NCBI GenBank assembly: GCA_050181465.1
Contig: JBFXDD010000014.1
Span: 49,916-113,915, forward strand
Length of the DNA: 64,000 bases
DNA from: JACRLW01 sp050181465
Lineage (GTDB): Bacteria > Planctomycetota > UBA1135 > UBA2386
Direction of reading: 5' to 3'
In this document: piece after piece, positions 17,314 to 27,884 of the stretch
Layout: each line of letters starts with the position of its first letter
How positions within the stretch are numbered: position 1 is the first letter of the stretch
Notes under the pieces: model-generated
Databases searched by the model: none
Told to the model about the DNA's origin: nothing
Seen by the model: the letters and a program-made list of their open reading frames with translations, nothing else
Translations under genes and position numbers: made by a program

Positions 17314-19046
17314 TCACATCTCATCCGGTGCGGCGACGCCGATCAGGCCCAGCCCGGCGTGAATCAGCTTCCGGGCGGCTGCGACGAGGGCAAGCCGGGC
17401 TCGACGAAGCTCGGGCTCGGCTCGCAGCACATGGTGATCGCGAAGGTACGCATGGATGGCGCCGGCGATTCGGATCATCGAATCGGTGACGATCGACGGT
17501 TCGCTCTGTTCCGCGGCGCGCTGGATCGAAGGTCCGAAGTCGAGCATCGCCAGCAGGACCTCGTCGGCATCGGCCAGCAGCTCGAAGTCGACGCCGTCGC
17601 AGAGTTCCGATCCGGCGTCGAGATCGACATCGGACTTGCGGAGGATGCCGGACAGGCGAGCAGCCGCGAACTGCACGTACGGGCCGGTCTCACCCTCGAA
17701 GTTGAGCATCTGCTCCCAATCGAACTTGACGTCCTTGATCCGCGAGTTCTTGAGGTCGTTGAACACGATGGCCGAGACGCCGATCTGCTCGGCGATGGCA
17801 TCCTTGTTCAGGAGATCGGGATTCTTCTCGGCGATGATCTTCCGCACGTTGGCGACGGCTTCGTCGAGCACCTCGTCGAGGAAGATCGCGTTGCCGCCGC
17901 GACTGGCGAACTTCTCCCACTTGCCGGTCTCGGCGTTCTTCGCCAGGATCAGGCCGAAGGCGACGTGCTCGATCCGAGCGGCTAGCGGCTCGTTCATCCG
18001 TCGCAGGACGGCGACGAGCTGGTCGAAGTGGAGCTTCTGCTCGGCGCCGACCACGTAGAGGATGCAGTCGGGTCGAAAGGTCGCTTCTCGATAGAACGCC
18101 GCAGCCAAATCGCGCGTGTGATAGAGCGTCGTGCCGTCGCTCTTGCGAAGAAGGCAGGGGACGTTGATGCCTTGCGATTCCAGCTTCACGACCTCGGCGC
18201 CCTCGTCCTTCTCGAGGATGCCGGTCGCCGCGACGCGTTGCATCGCCGCCTCCATCTTGTCCTCGAAGAACGACTCGCCGGTGATGTGATCGAAGCTCAC
18301 GCCCAGGCGGTCGTACGGACCCTGGAACGCTGCCAGCGACTCATCGCGCAGGAATTGCCACATCCGCCGCTCCTCGTTGTCTTCGCCCGATTCCAGAGCC
18401 TGGAAGTGGCGGGCGGCTTCGGCGTCGAGTCCCGGGTCCTCTTTGGCTTTCTTGCTGTACAGCTTGTACAGCTCGAACATGTGACGCATCGGGCTCTTTC
18501 GCAGTTCGCTCTCCTCGCCCCAATGCATCCACGCCGTCATCATCTTGGCGAAGGGCATGCCCCAATCACCGAGATGATTCACGCCGTGCACGGTCGCGCC
18601 GAGATGTCGCCAGATGCGACAGAGCGCGGCACCGATCACCGTGGAGCGCAGGTGCCCCATGTGGAATGGTTTGGCGATATTCGGTGACGAAAAGTCGATG
18701 ACGATGGTCGTCGCGGTCGGTGCTGCGGGTCCAAAGGGTGCGCGTCCGGCGAGGGCACCGGTCACACAGTGGCGAGCAAGTCCGCTCTTCCGGAAGCGTG
18801 CGTTGACGAACGGGCCGGCGGCCTCCAGCGACTCGACGACGTCGTCGGGAGTGAAGCGCGCGACGAGGTCCGCGGCGAGAGCCGGGGGTGAGACGTTGCG
18901 CAGCTTGGCGAGCTGGAAGCAGGCGAACGCGGCATCACCGTGGCTCTTGTTCTTCGGCGCACTGAGCTGAACCGCGGCGCGCTCGGTCTCGGTGGCGACA
19001 CCGAGAATCTCGCAAAGGCGGGCGACGAGATGTTGGCGTGGATCGT

Positions 19047-19050
<4 letters not shown>
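17314..19050 (-). CDS. argS: Arginyl-tRNA synthetase
   Basis: 578 residues. A TTG start at 19050 is chosen because it overlaps the ABC-F stop as TTGA, has GGGAGA about eight bases upstream, and gives the usual ArgRS N terminus. The class I HIGH motif is H-M-G-H at 130-133 inside S-S-P-N-I-A-K-P-F-H-M-G-H. G-D-W-G-M-P-F-A-K-M follows. The KMSK-equivalent loop reads K-F-A-S-R-G-G-N. The C-terminal anticodon-binding DALR domain ends with H-A-G-L-G-L-I-G-V. The enzyme charges tRNA-Arg. It is translationally coupled to the preceding ABC-F ATPase gene. Confidence 0.95.
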
Positions 19051-20951
<1,901 letters not shown>

Positions 20952-21044
20952 GAATGGAAACGGCGGAAACGAGGGCGAAGCAGTGTCCGGGTTGGTCTCC
21001 CGGCGTGCAAGGGCGGGAAGTCGCGCCAACGAGGAGGCAACGGA

Positions 21045-22694
21045 TCAGTCCGTGCCGTCGAGCATGTCGAGCCAGCGCCGCAGCATGGTGCGCAGGTCGT
21101 CGAGGTTCTCGATCGCGTCTTCGAGGCGGTCGGTCCCGGTCTTGGCGTAGCGCACTTCGAACGACTCGATGGGCGGCACACCGAGGAAGTCCGCGCAACG
21201 GCGCGCCGTAGCCTGCGGGTCGGCGGCGAGGTCCTCGTACTCGATCTCCAGGATCGGGTGTGCGGCGAAGGCGTGGCGATAGACGCGCTGCCAGTTCTCG
21301 ACCCGCTCCAGATCGGCAACGAGATCGTGCGCCCCGACGGTCAGTTTGGGCGGTGAGGTGTCGTTCGTCGTCTTGCCGGCGCGGGTCTGCCAGGAGCCGG
21401 TCTGTTCGGCTCGTCGTTGTGAGACGAATCGCTGGACGAGGTTCTTGCGAGTGAGGTGGATCAGCCGGAACGGCGGCGGGCCGGACAGGACGTCGCGAAC
21501 GGCGGGTGCGCGTTGATACAGCTCATCACCCTGCCCATACATCAGCTTGAAGCCGATGGCAGTCTTGCCGGCATCGAGCGCCAATCGATAGATGGCGAAC
21601 AGGAATCCCACTGGGTCGCGGTCGCGCATTCGCGCGAACTCCTCGATGCGCTCCTTCGGGATCAATCGCCACGGCACTTGGCGAAGCGGCGTCAGGAAGG
21701 GATTGAACAGCTCGCCGCCGGCCAGAATCGACGGGTGAGAATCGAGGAGTCCGGCGAGGAGATTCGACCCCGTACGCTCTGCGGCGAGGATGAGGAAGGG
21801 GACGGCACCCTTGGCTGCAAGGTCGGGGGCTGAAGGGCGAGTGCTCACGGTCGGTACAGCCGAGGATTGCAGGATCCGGCGACAGACGGGCAAGAGTGCT
21901 GCGAACGCATCCTCGTGCATGTCCGGGCTCGGATAGTAATGGTTGTAGAGAGCCCCGTCGGGATGGCGCCGGGTGCCTTCGACAGCCTCGTCGGCGGCCC
22001 ACAGTCGTTGTGGTAGTCCCCGTGAGGTCACACACTCGACGTAGTCGGTGGCCCACGGCCGAATCGCGTCGACCATCTCGCGATTGACGAGCTGGGGATA
22101 GGCGCCCATCAGCGCTGCTTTGGAATCGAAGCTCTCGACGTACTCCGGCGTGCGCTCTGAGAACCAGAACAGGATCGACGGCACGCCGAGTTCTTCCAGG
22201 AGTTGTCGGAACTCCTGGGTGAAGTCGTCGCGACTCTCGGCGACGAGCTTCGCGACGAAGTCTCGCGACTCGGTGGCGAGGAAACGTTCGATCACCGGTT
22301 CGAGTCGTTCCATCGCGCCGCTGCGCCGCGTGCGGCCGAGAATTCCGCCGTCGCCGGTCTGCCATTCCGAGTTGCTCGCGCTGCGCGCTGAGAGAACCTG
22401 TGCGATCACCAGGTGCGCACGGTGCAGAACGGACAGGTACGCCGGTTGCCGATAATGCCGCGGGCCGCTGCCGCCGACTGCCATGTTGAGTACCGGCATG
22501 CCGAGTGCTTCCGCCAGCAAGGACGGAAATGGGCGACTGCAGAAACGGCCGAGCGTCTGTGCAGCACCGATGCAGGCGATGAACGGTCGATCGAGATCGA
22601 CCGCCGGCCCGCGGACCTTCGCCGGCAGTCCGGGCTGCGTGACCAGTTGGTAGTCGAAGTGCGGCGCGTCGAGGCGTTGGTAGTACTCGGACAT
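21045..22694 (-). CDS. DUF6473-like domain fused to a sulfotransferase
   Basis: 549 residues with two modules. Residues about 1-270 resemble DUF6473: P-F-I-A-C-I-G-A-A-Q-T-L-G-R-F-C at 37-52, P-F-P-S-L-L-A-E-A-L-G at 55-65, and V-L-N-M-A-V-G-G-S-G-P at 68-78. Residues about 297-549 are a Stf0-like sulfotransferase with the PAPS-binding loop A-E-R-T-G-S-N-L-L at 305-313 and a second phosphate-site segment I-H-L-T-R-K-N-L-V-Q-R. Sulfotransferases move sulfate from PAPS to a hydroxyl or amine; the acceptor is unknown. No signal peptide or membrane segment is visible. It lies between the ABC-F and PDZ genes on the same strand, with gaps of 93 and 33 bases. Confidence 0.72.
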   Translation of the reverse strand: MSEYYQRLDAPHFDYQLVTQPGLPAKVRGPAVDLDRPFIACIGAAQTLGRFCSRPFPSLLAEALGMPVLNMAVGGSGPRHYRQPAYLSVLHRAHLVIAQVLSARSASNSEWQTGDGGILGRTRRSGAMERLEPVIERFLATESRDFVAKLVAESRDDFTQEFRQLLEELGVPSILFWFSERTPEYVESFDSKAALMGAYPQLVNREMVDAIRPWATDYVECVTSRGLPQRLWAADEAVEGTRRHPDGALYNHYYPSPDMHEDAFAALLPVCRRILQSSAVPTVSTRPSAPDLAAKGAVPFLILAAERTGSNLLAGLLDSHPSILAGGELFNPFLTPLRQVPWRLIPKERIEEFARMRDRDPVGFLFAIYRLALDAGKTAIGFKLMYGQGDELYQRAPAVRDVLSGPPPFRLIHLTRKNLVQRFVSQRRAEQTGSWQTRAGKTTNDTSPPKLTVGAHDLVADLERVENWQRVYRHAFAAHPILEIEYEDLAADPQATARRCADFLGVPPIESFEVRYAKTGTDRLEDAIENLDDLRTMLRRWLDMLDGTD

Positions 22695-22727
22695 CGGATC
22701 GGCGAGCGGGGATCGCGCCGAGCGACG

Positions 22728-23954
22728 TCACATGCGCGGCACGAAATCGAGTCCGCGCGCGACGCCGTCGGGATCGATGAACTCTACGAACAGCCCGCGC
22801 TTCGCCGCGAGGTTCTGTTCGATCGCGCGCCGCAGGCTCTCGAGCGTGGCGATCGGTGCGCCGTTGATGCCGACGACGACCCAGCCCGGTTCGATGCCGA
22901 TCTGATCCAGGGGTGGCGGCAGTTTCGCGATCCGGAAGCCGCGATAGGGCGTGCCGGTCTTGGTGCGGCCGTTGCGGGTGTCGCCGACCTCGCCGCTCGC
23001 GAGGATCTCCTTTCCGACACGGATGAGCTCGGCGGTCTCTGGACCCTCGAAGAACTCGTAGCGTCCGGCAGAGATGCGGCGAATCGGCGGGAACAGATCG
23101 TGGTCGATCGCCGCGAGCCACGACTGCAACTCGGCCGGTTCACCGTCCGCGCGCGGGCGTACGCGATCGGGCTTCGGCTCCATTGCGGTGAGCAGGTCAT
23201 GAATGGCGGCGCGGACCTCTTGGTCACCGTTGGTGATCAACTCCGCGAGACGCTGGCGAGTGGCGTCGAGAACGACGGGCGCGAAGGCCTTGCGGATGTC
23301 GATACAGCGCGCGAGGAACCACAAAACCTGTCGCTGATCGATCGCCTCCTTGGTGTTCAGGAGGGCCACGAACGGCACGAGGTCGAGATCGAAGGTGTAA
23401 TCGCCGGGGCGCGGCGGCTTCTGCGCTGCCGGTCCGACCTTGAGCTTGACCCACTCTTCGAGGTCGCCGGGATTGCGGCGATCGAAGTGCGCGGCGAGCC
23501 ATTCCACGGCGCGCGCAAACGCTTCCTCGCGCAGTGCGCGGACGGGCTCGCCCGGGATGTGCCCGATCAGGTTCATTACGTATTCGCCGATCGGGCAGTA
23601 GAAGGCGCCGAAGAACGCGATCCGCCGATCACTCGGATGCTGACTCTCGCGGATGACCACCGAGAGATAGCCCGCGTCGAAGTTCATCGTGGCGAGCTTG
23701 TCGCGGTGCTTCTGCCATTGCGGGTCGTCGACGACCTCGACGCCGTTCTCGAAGCGGCGCTTGCCGGAACTCGTGGCCTGGGCGATCGCGAACATCGGCT
23801 GCAGCTCCGCGAACATCGCCTCGGGGGGGACGACGTTGGCCTGCGGCGAGCGAAAGGGAAGGCGCCAGTCCGGCGGATCCTGCGCGGCGATCGCCGTCGC
23901 CAGGAGGCCGAGTGCGCCGAGAAGACCGATGTTGGGAAGAGGGGTCGGCTGCAT
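22728..23954 (-). CDS. Exported PDZ-domain protein of unknown function
   Basis: 408 residues from ATG 23954, which gives a compact signal peptide (M-Q-P-T-P-L-P-N-I-G-L-L, ending I-A-A-Q). An in-frame GTG at 24008 overlaps the DUF445 stop as GTGA and may be the true, coupled start. Most of the protein has no recognisable family. The C-terminal 90 residues form a PDZ-like domain: Y-R-G-F-R-I-A-K-L-P, I-E-P-G-W-V-V-V-G-I-N-G-A-P-I-A-T-L-E-S-L-R-R-A-I-E-Q. No protease domain is attached, so it is probably a scaffold or an unknown enzyme. Confidence 0.6.
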   Translation of the reverse strand: MQPTPLPNIGLLGALGLLATAIAAQDPPDWRLPFRSPQANVVPPEAMFAELQPMFAIAQATSSGKRRFENGVEVVDDPQWQKHRDKLATMNFDAGYLSVVIRESQHPSDRRIAFFGAFYCPIGEYVMNLIGHIPGEPVRALREEAFARAVEWLAAHFDRRNPGDLEEWVKLKVGPAAQKPPRPGDYTFDLDLVPFVALLNTKEAIDQRQVLWFLARCIDIRKAFAPVVLDATRQRLAELITNGDQEVRAAIHDLLTAMEPKPDRVRPRADGEPAELQSWLAAIDHDLFPPIRRISAGRYEFFEGPETAELIRVGKEILASGEVGDTRNGRTKTGTPYRGFRIAKLPPPLDQIGIEPGWVVVGINGAPIATLESLRRAIEQNLAAKRGLFVEFIDPDGVARGLDFVPRM

Positions 23955-24004
23955 GTTCGGAACGGGAAGTGTAGCCCTTCGATAGGACGGGTCGCCCGTC
24001 GCGG

Positions 24005-24625
24005 TCACGCGGCAGACTGCCCGAGCCAGCCGAAGACGAGCACCTGGATCAGGCCGATCAGGGCTCCGAGGACGCCGCCGAGGATCTCGATCGCCCTCAA
24101 CTCCTTGCGAGCCACCTGGAGGATGATCGACTCCAGCTTCTGAATCTCGAAGTTCGCGACCTTCTCCTCCACGAGTTTGCGAACGTCCAAACCCTGCTCG
24201 ATCGCCTGCTCGAGCTTCTCGAAGATCAAGTCCTCCTGCTCGAGGATCTTCTTGACGATGGAGCCGCGCAGATCGCCGATCCGCTCGGGGGTCAGAAAGC
24301 CGCCGATCAGCGGCAGTGCGCGCAGTTCCTCGATCTTGGGCGCCATCCCCTTCTCGAGCACTTCGGCGAGCAGGCTGTGCAGGTCGACCTTGCGGAAGCC
24401 CTTGGCGATGTCGTCGTGCTGCACCAGATGATCGCCCACGACGGCGCCGACGCTCTTGGCCAGCTCCGGCTGGCGGCGCCCGATCAGGCCCTGGACCCTC
24501 AGGCCGAGCAGGTTCACCGGGCGGATCGGACGGAAGATCATCTTCACGGCGATCGCATTCGTCACCCAGCCGATCACACCGCTGATCGCCGGGATGGTGA
24601 TCCAGGTCCAGACACCGATATCCAT
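24005..24625 (-). CDS. DUF445 membrane protein
   Basis: 206 residues from ATG 24625. The start matches the DUF445 N terminus: a hydrophobic segment I-P-A-I-S-G-V-I-G-W-V-T-N, then A-I-A-V-K-M-I-F-R-P-I-R-P, the family's most conserved block. A long amphipathic helical middle follows (E-L-A-K-S-V-G-A-V-V-G-D-H-L-V). A C-terminal transmembrane helix closes it (V-L-G-A-L-I-G-L-I-Q-V-L-V-F-G-W). Function of DUF445 is unknown. The protein is probably anchored at both ends with the middle outside the bilayer. Confidence 0.85.
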   Translation of the reverse strand: MDIGVWTWITIPAISGVIGWVTNAIAVKMIFRPIRPVNLLGLRVQGLIGRRQPELAKSVGAVVGDHLVQHDDIAKGFRKVDLHSLLAEVLEKGMAPKIEELRALPLIGGFLTPERIGDLRGSIVKKILEQEDLIFEKLEQAIEQGLDVRKLVEEKVANFEIQKLESIILQVARKELRAIEILGGVLGALIGLIQVLVFGWLGQSAA

Positions 24626-24800
24626 GGGGGCGGGGAGGCTACGGTTTCGGTGGCGGGTGGACCAGAGCGAGGCCGGTGCGGGCGCGATCGGTGGTGTTCG
24701 GTGTGGCAGCGCCTCGGCTCTCCAAGGGAGCCTCGGCGCGGGCCTGTCGATTCCCACGACTCGCCGGGCGCTTGGTAGACTGCGGGCCAGGAGTTCGAAC

Positions 24801-25352
24801 ATGCAAGCAGACGGGCGAGAAGACTCTGCTCCCCTGCCACCTCATTCCGGCGACGCGCGCCTCACCTGGGCCGAGGCGCACGATCGCCTGCGCTCCTTCG
24901 GTCTCGGCCGACGGTTGAGTTCGAGCGACGCCGAGGACCTTGCCCAGGAGGTGTTGCTCCGGATGATCACGATCCTTGCGCGCGAGGGTCTTGGGGGGGG
25001 CGACATCCCGGCGCTACGAATGTGGGCGGTGGCGAGGAACGTGCTCCACGAGTTTCGCCGGCGACGACTTCGGCAGCGGCACCTGGAGCGCGACCTATCA
25101 AAGGCTGCCGAGGTCGAACTCGCCGCCTCTGCTTCGCCTATCCACGGCCTGGACGACTTGATGTCATGCCTCCGGGAGCGGTCGCCGGGTCTGTCCTTCA
25201 ACCCAAGGGAGCGCGCGTACTTGCAGTTGCTCGATCGCGGCCTCGACACCGCCGAAGCGGCGAAGCATCTCGGTTGGCGCGAGCCCGCCGCTTGGTCGGT
25301 TCGGCAGAGAATTCTGAAGAAGTTGAAGGGGTTGTCCGGCTCAGAGTCATAA
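24801..25352 (+). CDS. Sigma-70 family (ECF-like) RNA polymerase sigma factor
   Basis: 183 residues. ATG 24801 is supported by AGGAG ten bases upstream. Region 2 includes L-S-S-S-D-A-E-D-L-A-Q-E-V-L-L-R-M at 40-55, then W-A-V-A-R-N-V-L-H-E-F-R-R-R-R at 75-89. Region 4 is the helix-turn-helix near 134-175 (F-N-P-R-E-R-A-Y-L-Q-L-L, then T-A-E-A-A-K-H-L-G-W). There is no region 3, as in ECF factors. No anti-sigma gene is adjacent. Three exported or anchored proteins follow on the same strand, beginning 89 bases later. A dedicated role in expressing them is inferred from position only. Confidence 0.82.
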   Translation: MQADGREDSAPLPPHSGDARLTWAEAHDRLRSFGLGRRLSSSDAEDLAQEVLLRMITILAREGLGGGDIPALRMWAVARNVLHEFRRRRLRQRHLERDLSKAAEVELAASASPIHGLDDLMSCLRERSPGLSFNPRERAYLQLLDRGLDTAEAAKHLGWREPAAWSVRQRILKKLKGLSGSES

Positions 25353-25357
25353 GTGCC

Positions 25358-25388
25358 TTGCACGCGAAGTTCGTGCTGAACCGTGCAA
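25358..25388 (+). promoter_or_regulatory. Inverted repeat between the sigma factor and the Cys-rich protein
   Basis: TTGCACG (25358-25364) and CGTGCAA (25382-25388) are perfect 7-base inverted arms. A nested alternative pairs GCACG with CGTGC inside the same stretch. It starts six bases after the sigma-factor stop and ends 53 bases before the next ATG. There is no T-tract, so it is not a standard terminator. It could be an operator, an attenuator or an mRNA-processing hairpin. GAACC immediately upstream of the right arm could be a -35 element for an ECF factor, but spacing to GTC is longer than usual. Confidence 0.35.
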
Positions 25389-25441
25389 ATTGAGGACCTG
25401 GTCGGGTTCGAACCAACTGACATCGAGAGAGAAAGGCAAGA

Positions 25442-25879
25442 ATGACTACTCAAATCAACGCTGTCCGGCATATCCTCCAAAGCAGCGGTCTTCGTTGCGC
25501 CCTGCCCGTCTTCGTGTTCTTGGTATGCGCGGGAGCGGTTTCGCTTCGTTCGACGGACTCCCGATCCGTGGTTGGTCCGTCCACGATCTGCATTCTACAA
25601 CCCTTAGTCCTGCCCGATGAACTTCCTCCAGTGCTTCCGTGCGCAGGTAAGCCGTTCGGGAAGACTTGGTGTGCCCGCTATCAATGCCCGACCGGGGCGA
25701 GCTGTAGCTCCAACTGGTACTCTCTTGGCCCAGATCCATGGTGCCAGAACAATCCTGGTGGTGGGGACTGCGGCTGGGCAGCTGATCTGAGCTACGACTG
25801 CAAGTGTGTGAGCGTTGACCCGGCCCCGACAAGTCCGAATTGCGGTCCGTGCAACAAGTCCTTAACCATTCCCTGGTAG
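25442..25879 (+). CDS. Small exported cysteine-rich protein
   Basis: 145 residues, unrecognised. The start ATG 25442 is preceded by a purine-rich GAGAGAAAGG. A signal or anchor segment spans about 16-33. The exported part holds eleven cysteines (50, 67, 77, 82, 88, 101, 110, 120, 122, 134, 137), several tryptophans, and clustered G, P and N (C-Q-N-N-P-G-G-G-D-C-G-W). This is the pattern of a disulfide-stabilised extracellular protein. Codon use looks less GC-biased than in neighbouring housekeeping genes. It is the first gene after the sigma factor and precedes two anchored proteins, so it may be a surface or secreted product of that locus. Confidence 0.6.
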   Translation: MTTQINAVRHILQSSGLRCALPVFVFLVCAGAVSLRSTDSRSVVGPSTICILQPLVLPDELPPVLPCAGKPFGKTWCARYQCPTGASCSSNWYSLGPDPWCQNNPGGGDCGWAADLSYDCKCVSVDPAPTSPNCGPCNKSLTIPW

Positions 25880-25934
25880 CAGACGAGCTAGGGCATTCGA
25901 TAGAGCGCAGACAACCCGAAGGGACGACACATTG

Positions 25935-27884
25935 ATGGATGATCATCGTTCTCTTCGTCGTCTCGCTGCGGCGGTGTTGGGTGTCTGCTGCATTCTTGTG
26001 CTGGGAATCATCATGGGTGGCGGAGTTCGTGGCGATCAGACCCGGGCTTCGCCGCAGCGGACGGTGACCGGAGACACCCCAGCGGCCATATCAGCCACTG
26101 GTGGCCACTCCATCGCGGATTCGATCGTCCGCGGTGAGTCACCTCCCGTGCGGCGACAGGTCCCCAGCATTCGACACCTGCGAGGTCGAATCGTTTACTC
26201 CGATGGACGGGTGTTCTCTGCCCAGTCGTTGGAATCCCGACAGTCGATGAACCTGACCCATGGAATTGCACTCCTGCAGGTGCACCTGGTTCCAGAGCAC
26301 TGGAGCACGGATTCCGTGAAGGTTCCGGCCGTCTCGGGTTCTGTCGACAGTTCCGGAGAATTCCTGCTGCCCATGCCGAGCGGATACGAGGGATCGCACG
26401 TCCGCGTCATGGTCGTCTTCGCCGGCACGCCGGATGCGATCATGTTCTCCGGCCACGTTCCTCTCGATGAGGAAGTCGAACTTGTCTACGACCACGTATC
26501 GGAGCCGGCTTCGATCGGGATCTTCGGCGTATTGCGGATCCTCGGAAGACCAACGAGTCCGTCGGAGGTCTTGCTCTACGTCGGCGGAAGTCCTCGATCT
26601 TTCCAGGATCATCCGGCCGTCGTCGAGAAGCGCGATGACCACATGGATCTGAAGATCAGTCTTCCTCGATATCGAGAGGACTTTCGGTATATCCCTGGAG
26701 ATGCAGTCCTGCTCGTGCGTTCGCGGGACGGCTCGGTCCGAGGTGCGACTCCAAGACTTCTCGGCGCCATCCAGTTCAGGAGTGTGACCGACTTGTCGAG
26801 AGTTCTCAGCAGCCGGGCTGAGTTGCGACTAGGCACCGTGCGAGTGTTTGCGCCGCAAGCCACGGAGGGCTCCATCAGCCGAATGCATGTCTGGTATGCG
26901 GGCTGTCCGCACCTCGGGCTCTCGGTCGGTGACAACGTCGAGCAGGGCGTGGAGATCATGCTTTCGCCCGGCCTCTACGGCGTCGCAATCGAATCGCATC
27001 ATGCGGGCCGAAGCAGCTATGGTCATTTCAAGTGGGATGGTGGCGATGGCACGGTGGTCGCCGAGATGGACTATCAGACGCCTGGCTCCGAGAGCCTTGA
27101 CGTCCGGGTCGTGGGTAGTTCCGCGGCTGTGCCTGGCGGTTCGCGAGTGACGGCCCTCCTGATCGAAGCGGAGTCAGAGCGTTCGCTCGCGGTTCCGCAC
27201 GAGGTGGGAGCTGAGATCGACGCCAACGGCCTGGCCCGGCTGACCGGGATGATTCCCGGGCATTATCGACTGCGAACCTCGATCAAGGGGATGCCGACTT
27301 GTGAAGGTGTCGTGCGCGTGCCCGAAGAGCGGGCGGCCATCCTGGACATTGCACAGTCCATGCGTTGGATCGGACTGAGATGGCCGGTCGAGTCCGGACG
27401 AATCGCGAATCACTCGATCATGGCGTGGGCGCGGCCGGTGGGTTCGGCCGATTGGCGTGCCTTGCCGATGGCGGCCATGGGCGCGGAGGACCTGCCGATC
27501 GAGTGGAATGGGCTGTTCCTCCCGCTCGGCAAGGCGTGGAGCGGCGAGATCTTCCTCAGGGTGGGAAATCTCACCGCCTTTCATCGCACCGTGGACGACC
27601 GGACATCGACTGCAGCCGAGCTCGCCCCAGTGCTCCTGAAGCCACCCGCATGGTGTGAGGTTGCCGTCTCCAGCGAGAGCGTGGAGTCGAACCGGAGACT
27701 TTCCGTGACTTCGGGCATCCGTGGGAGCGATGCCCCTTGCTGGACCACCTCCACGGATGAACTTGGGCAGGGGCTGATCCCGGTCGTGCCAGGAACTTCG
27801 GCGTGGGTGGAGTGCGGGCAACAACGGCGATGGCTCGAGGGCGTTTCCCCTGGAGAGCGCACACGCTGGGTTCTCAACCAATGA
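25935..27884 (+). CDS. Membrane-anchored exported protein, carboxypeptidase-regulatory-like
   Basis: 649 residues from ATG 25935; a TTG lies three bases earlier, and AAGGGA lies upstream. One transmembrane anchor is at about 9-30, followed by a serine/threonine-rich linker. The remainder is all beta: repeated stretches such as L-R-G-R-I-V-Y-S-D-G-R, E-V-L-L-Y-V-G-G and G-L-A-R-L-T-G-M-I-P-G-H-Y-R-L-R-T resemble carboxypeptidase-regulatory or Ig-like domains. No enzyme motif is seen. Its stop overlaps the next gene by ATGA (27881-27884), so the two are probably co-translated. Family assignment is weak. Confidence 0.55.
   Translation: MDDHRSLRRLAAAVLGVCCILVLGIIMGGGVRGDQTRASPQRTVTGDTPAAISATGGHSIADSIVRGESPPVRRQVPSIRHLRGRIVYSDGRVFSAQSLESRQSMNLTHGIALLQVHLVPEHWSTDSVKVPAVSGSVDSSGEFLLPMPSGYEGSHVRVMVVFAGTPDAIMFSGHVPLDEEVELVYDHVSEPASIGIFGVLRILGRPTSPSEVLLYVGGSPRSFQDHPAVVEKRDDHMDLKISLPRYREDFRYIPGDAVLLVRSRDGSVRGATPRLLGAIQFRSVTDLSRVLSSRAELRLGTVRVFAPQATEGSISRMHVWYAGCPHLGLSVGDNVEQGVEIMLSPGLYGVAIESHHAGRSSYGHFKWDGGDGTVVAEMDYQTPGSESLDVRVVGSSAAVPGGSRVTALLIEAESERSLAVPHEVGAEIDANGLARLTGMIPGHYRLRTSIKGMPTCEGVVRVPEERAAILDIAQSMRWIGLRWPVESGRIANHSIMAWARPVGSADWRALPMAAMGAEDLPIEWNGLFLPLGKAWSGEIFLRVGNLTAFHRTVDDRTSTAAELAPVLLKPPAWCEVAVSSESVESNRRLSVTSGIRGSDAPCWTTSTDELGQGLIPVVPGTSAWVECGQQRRWLEGVSPGERTRWVLNQ

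Noticed and set aside
25405..25422. GGTTCGAACC resembles a tRNA T-arm
   Set aside because: The flanking bases do not pair as a T-stem, and no acceptor, D or anticodon arms are present upstream.
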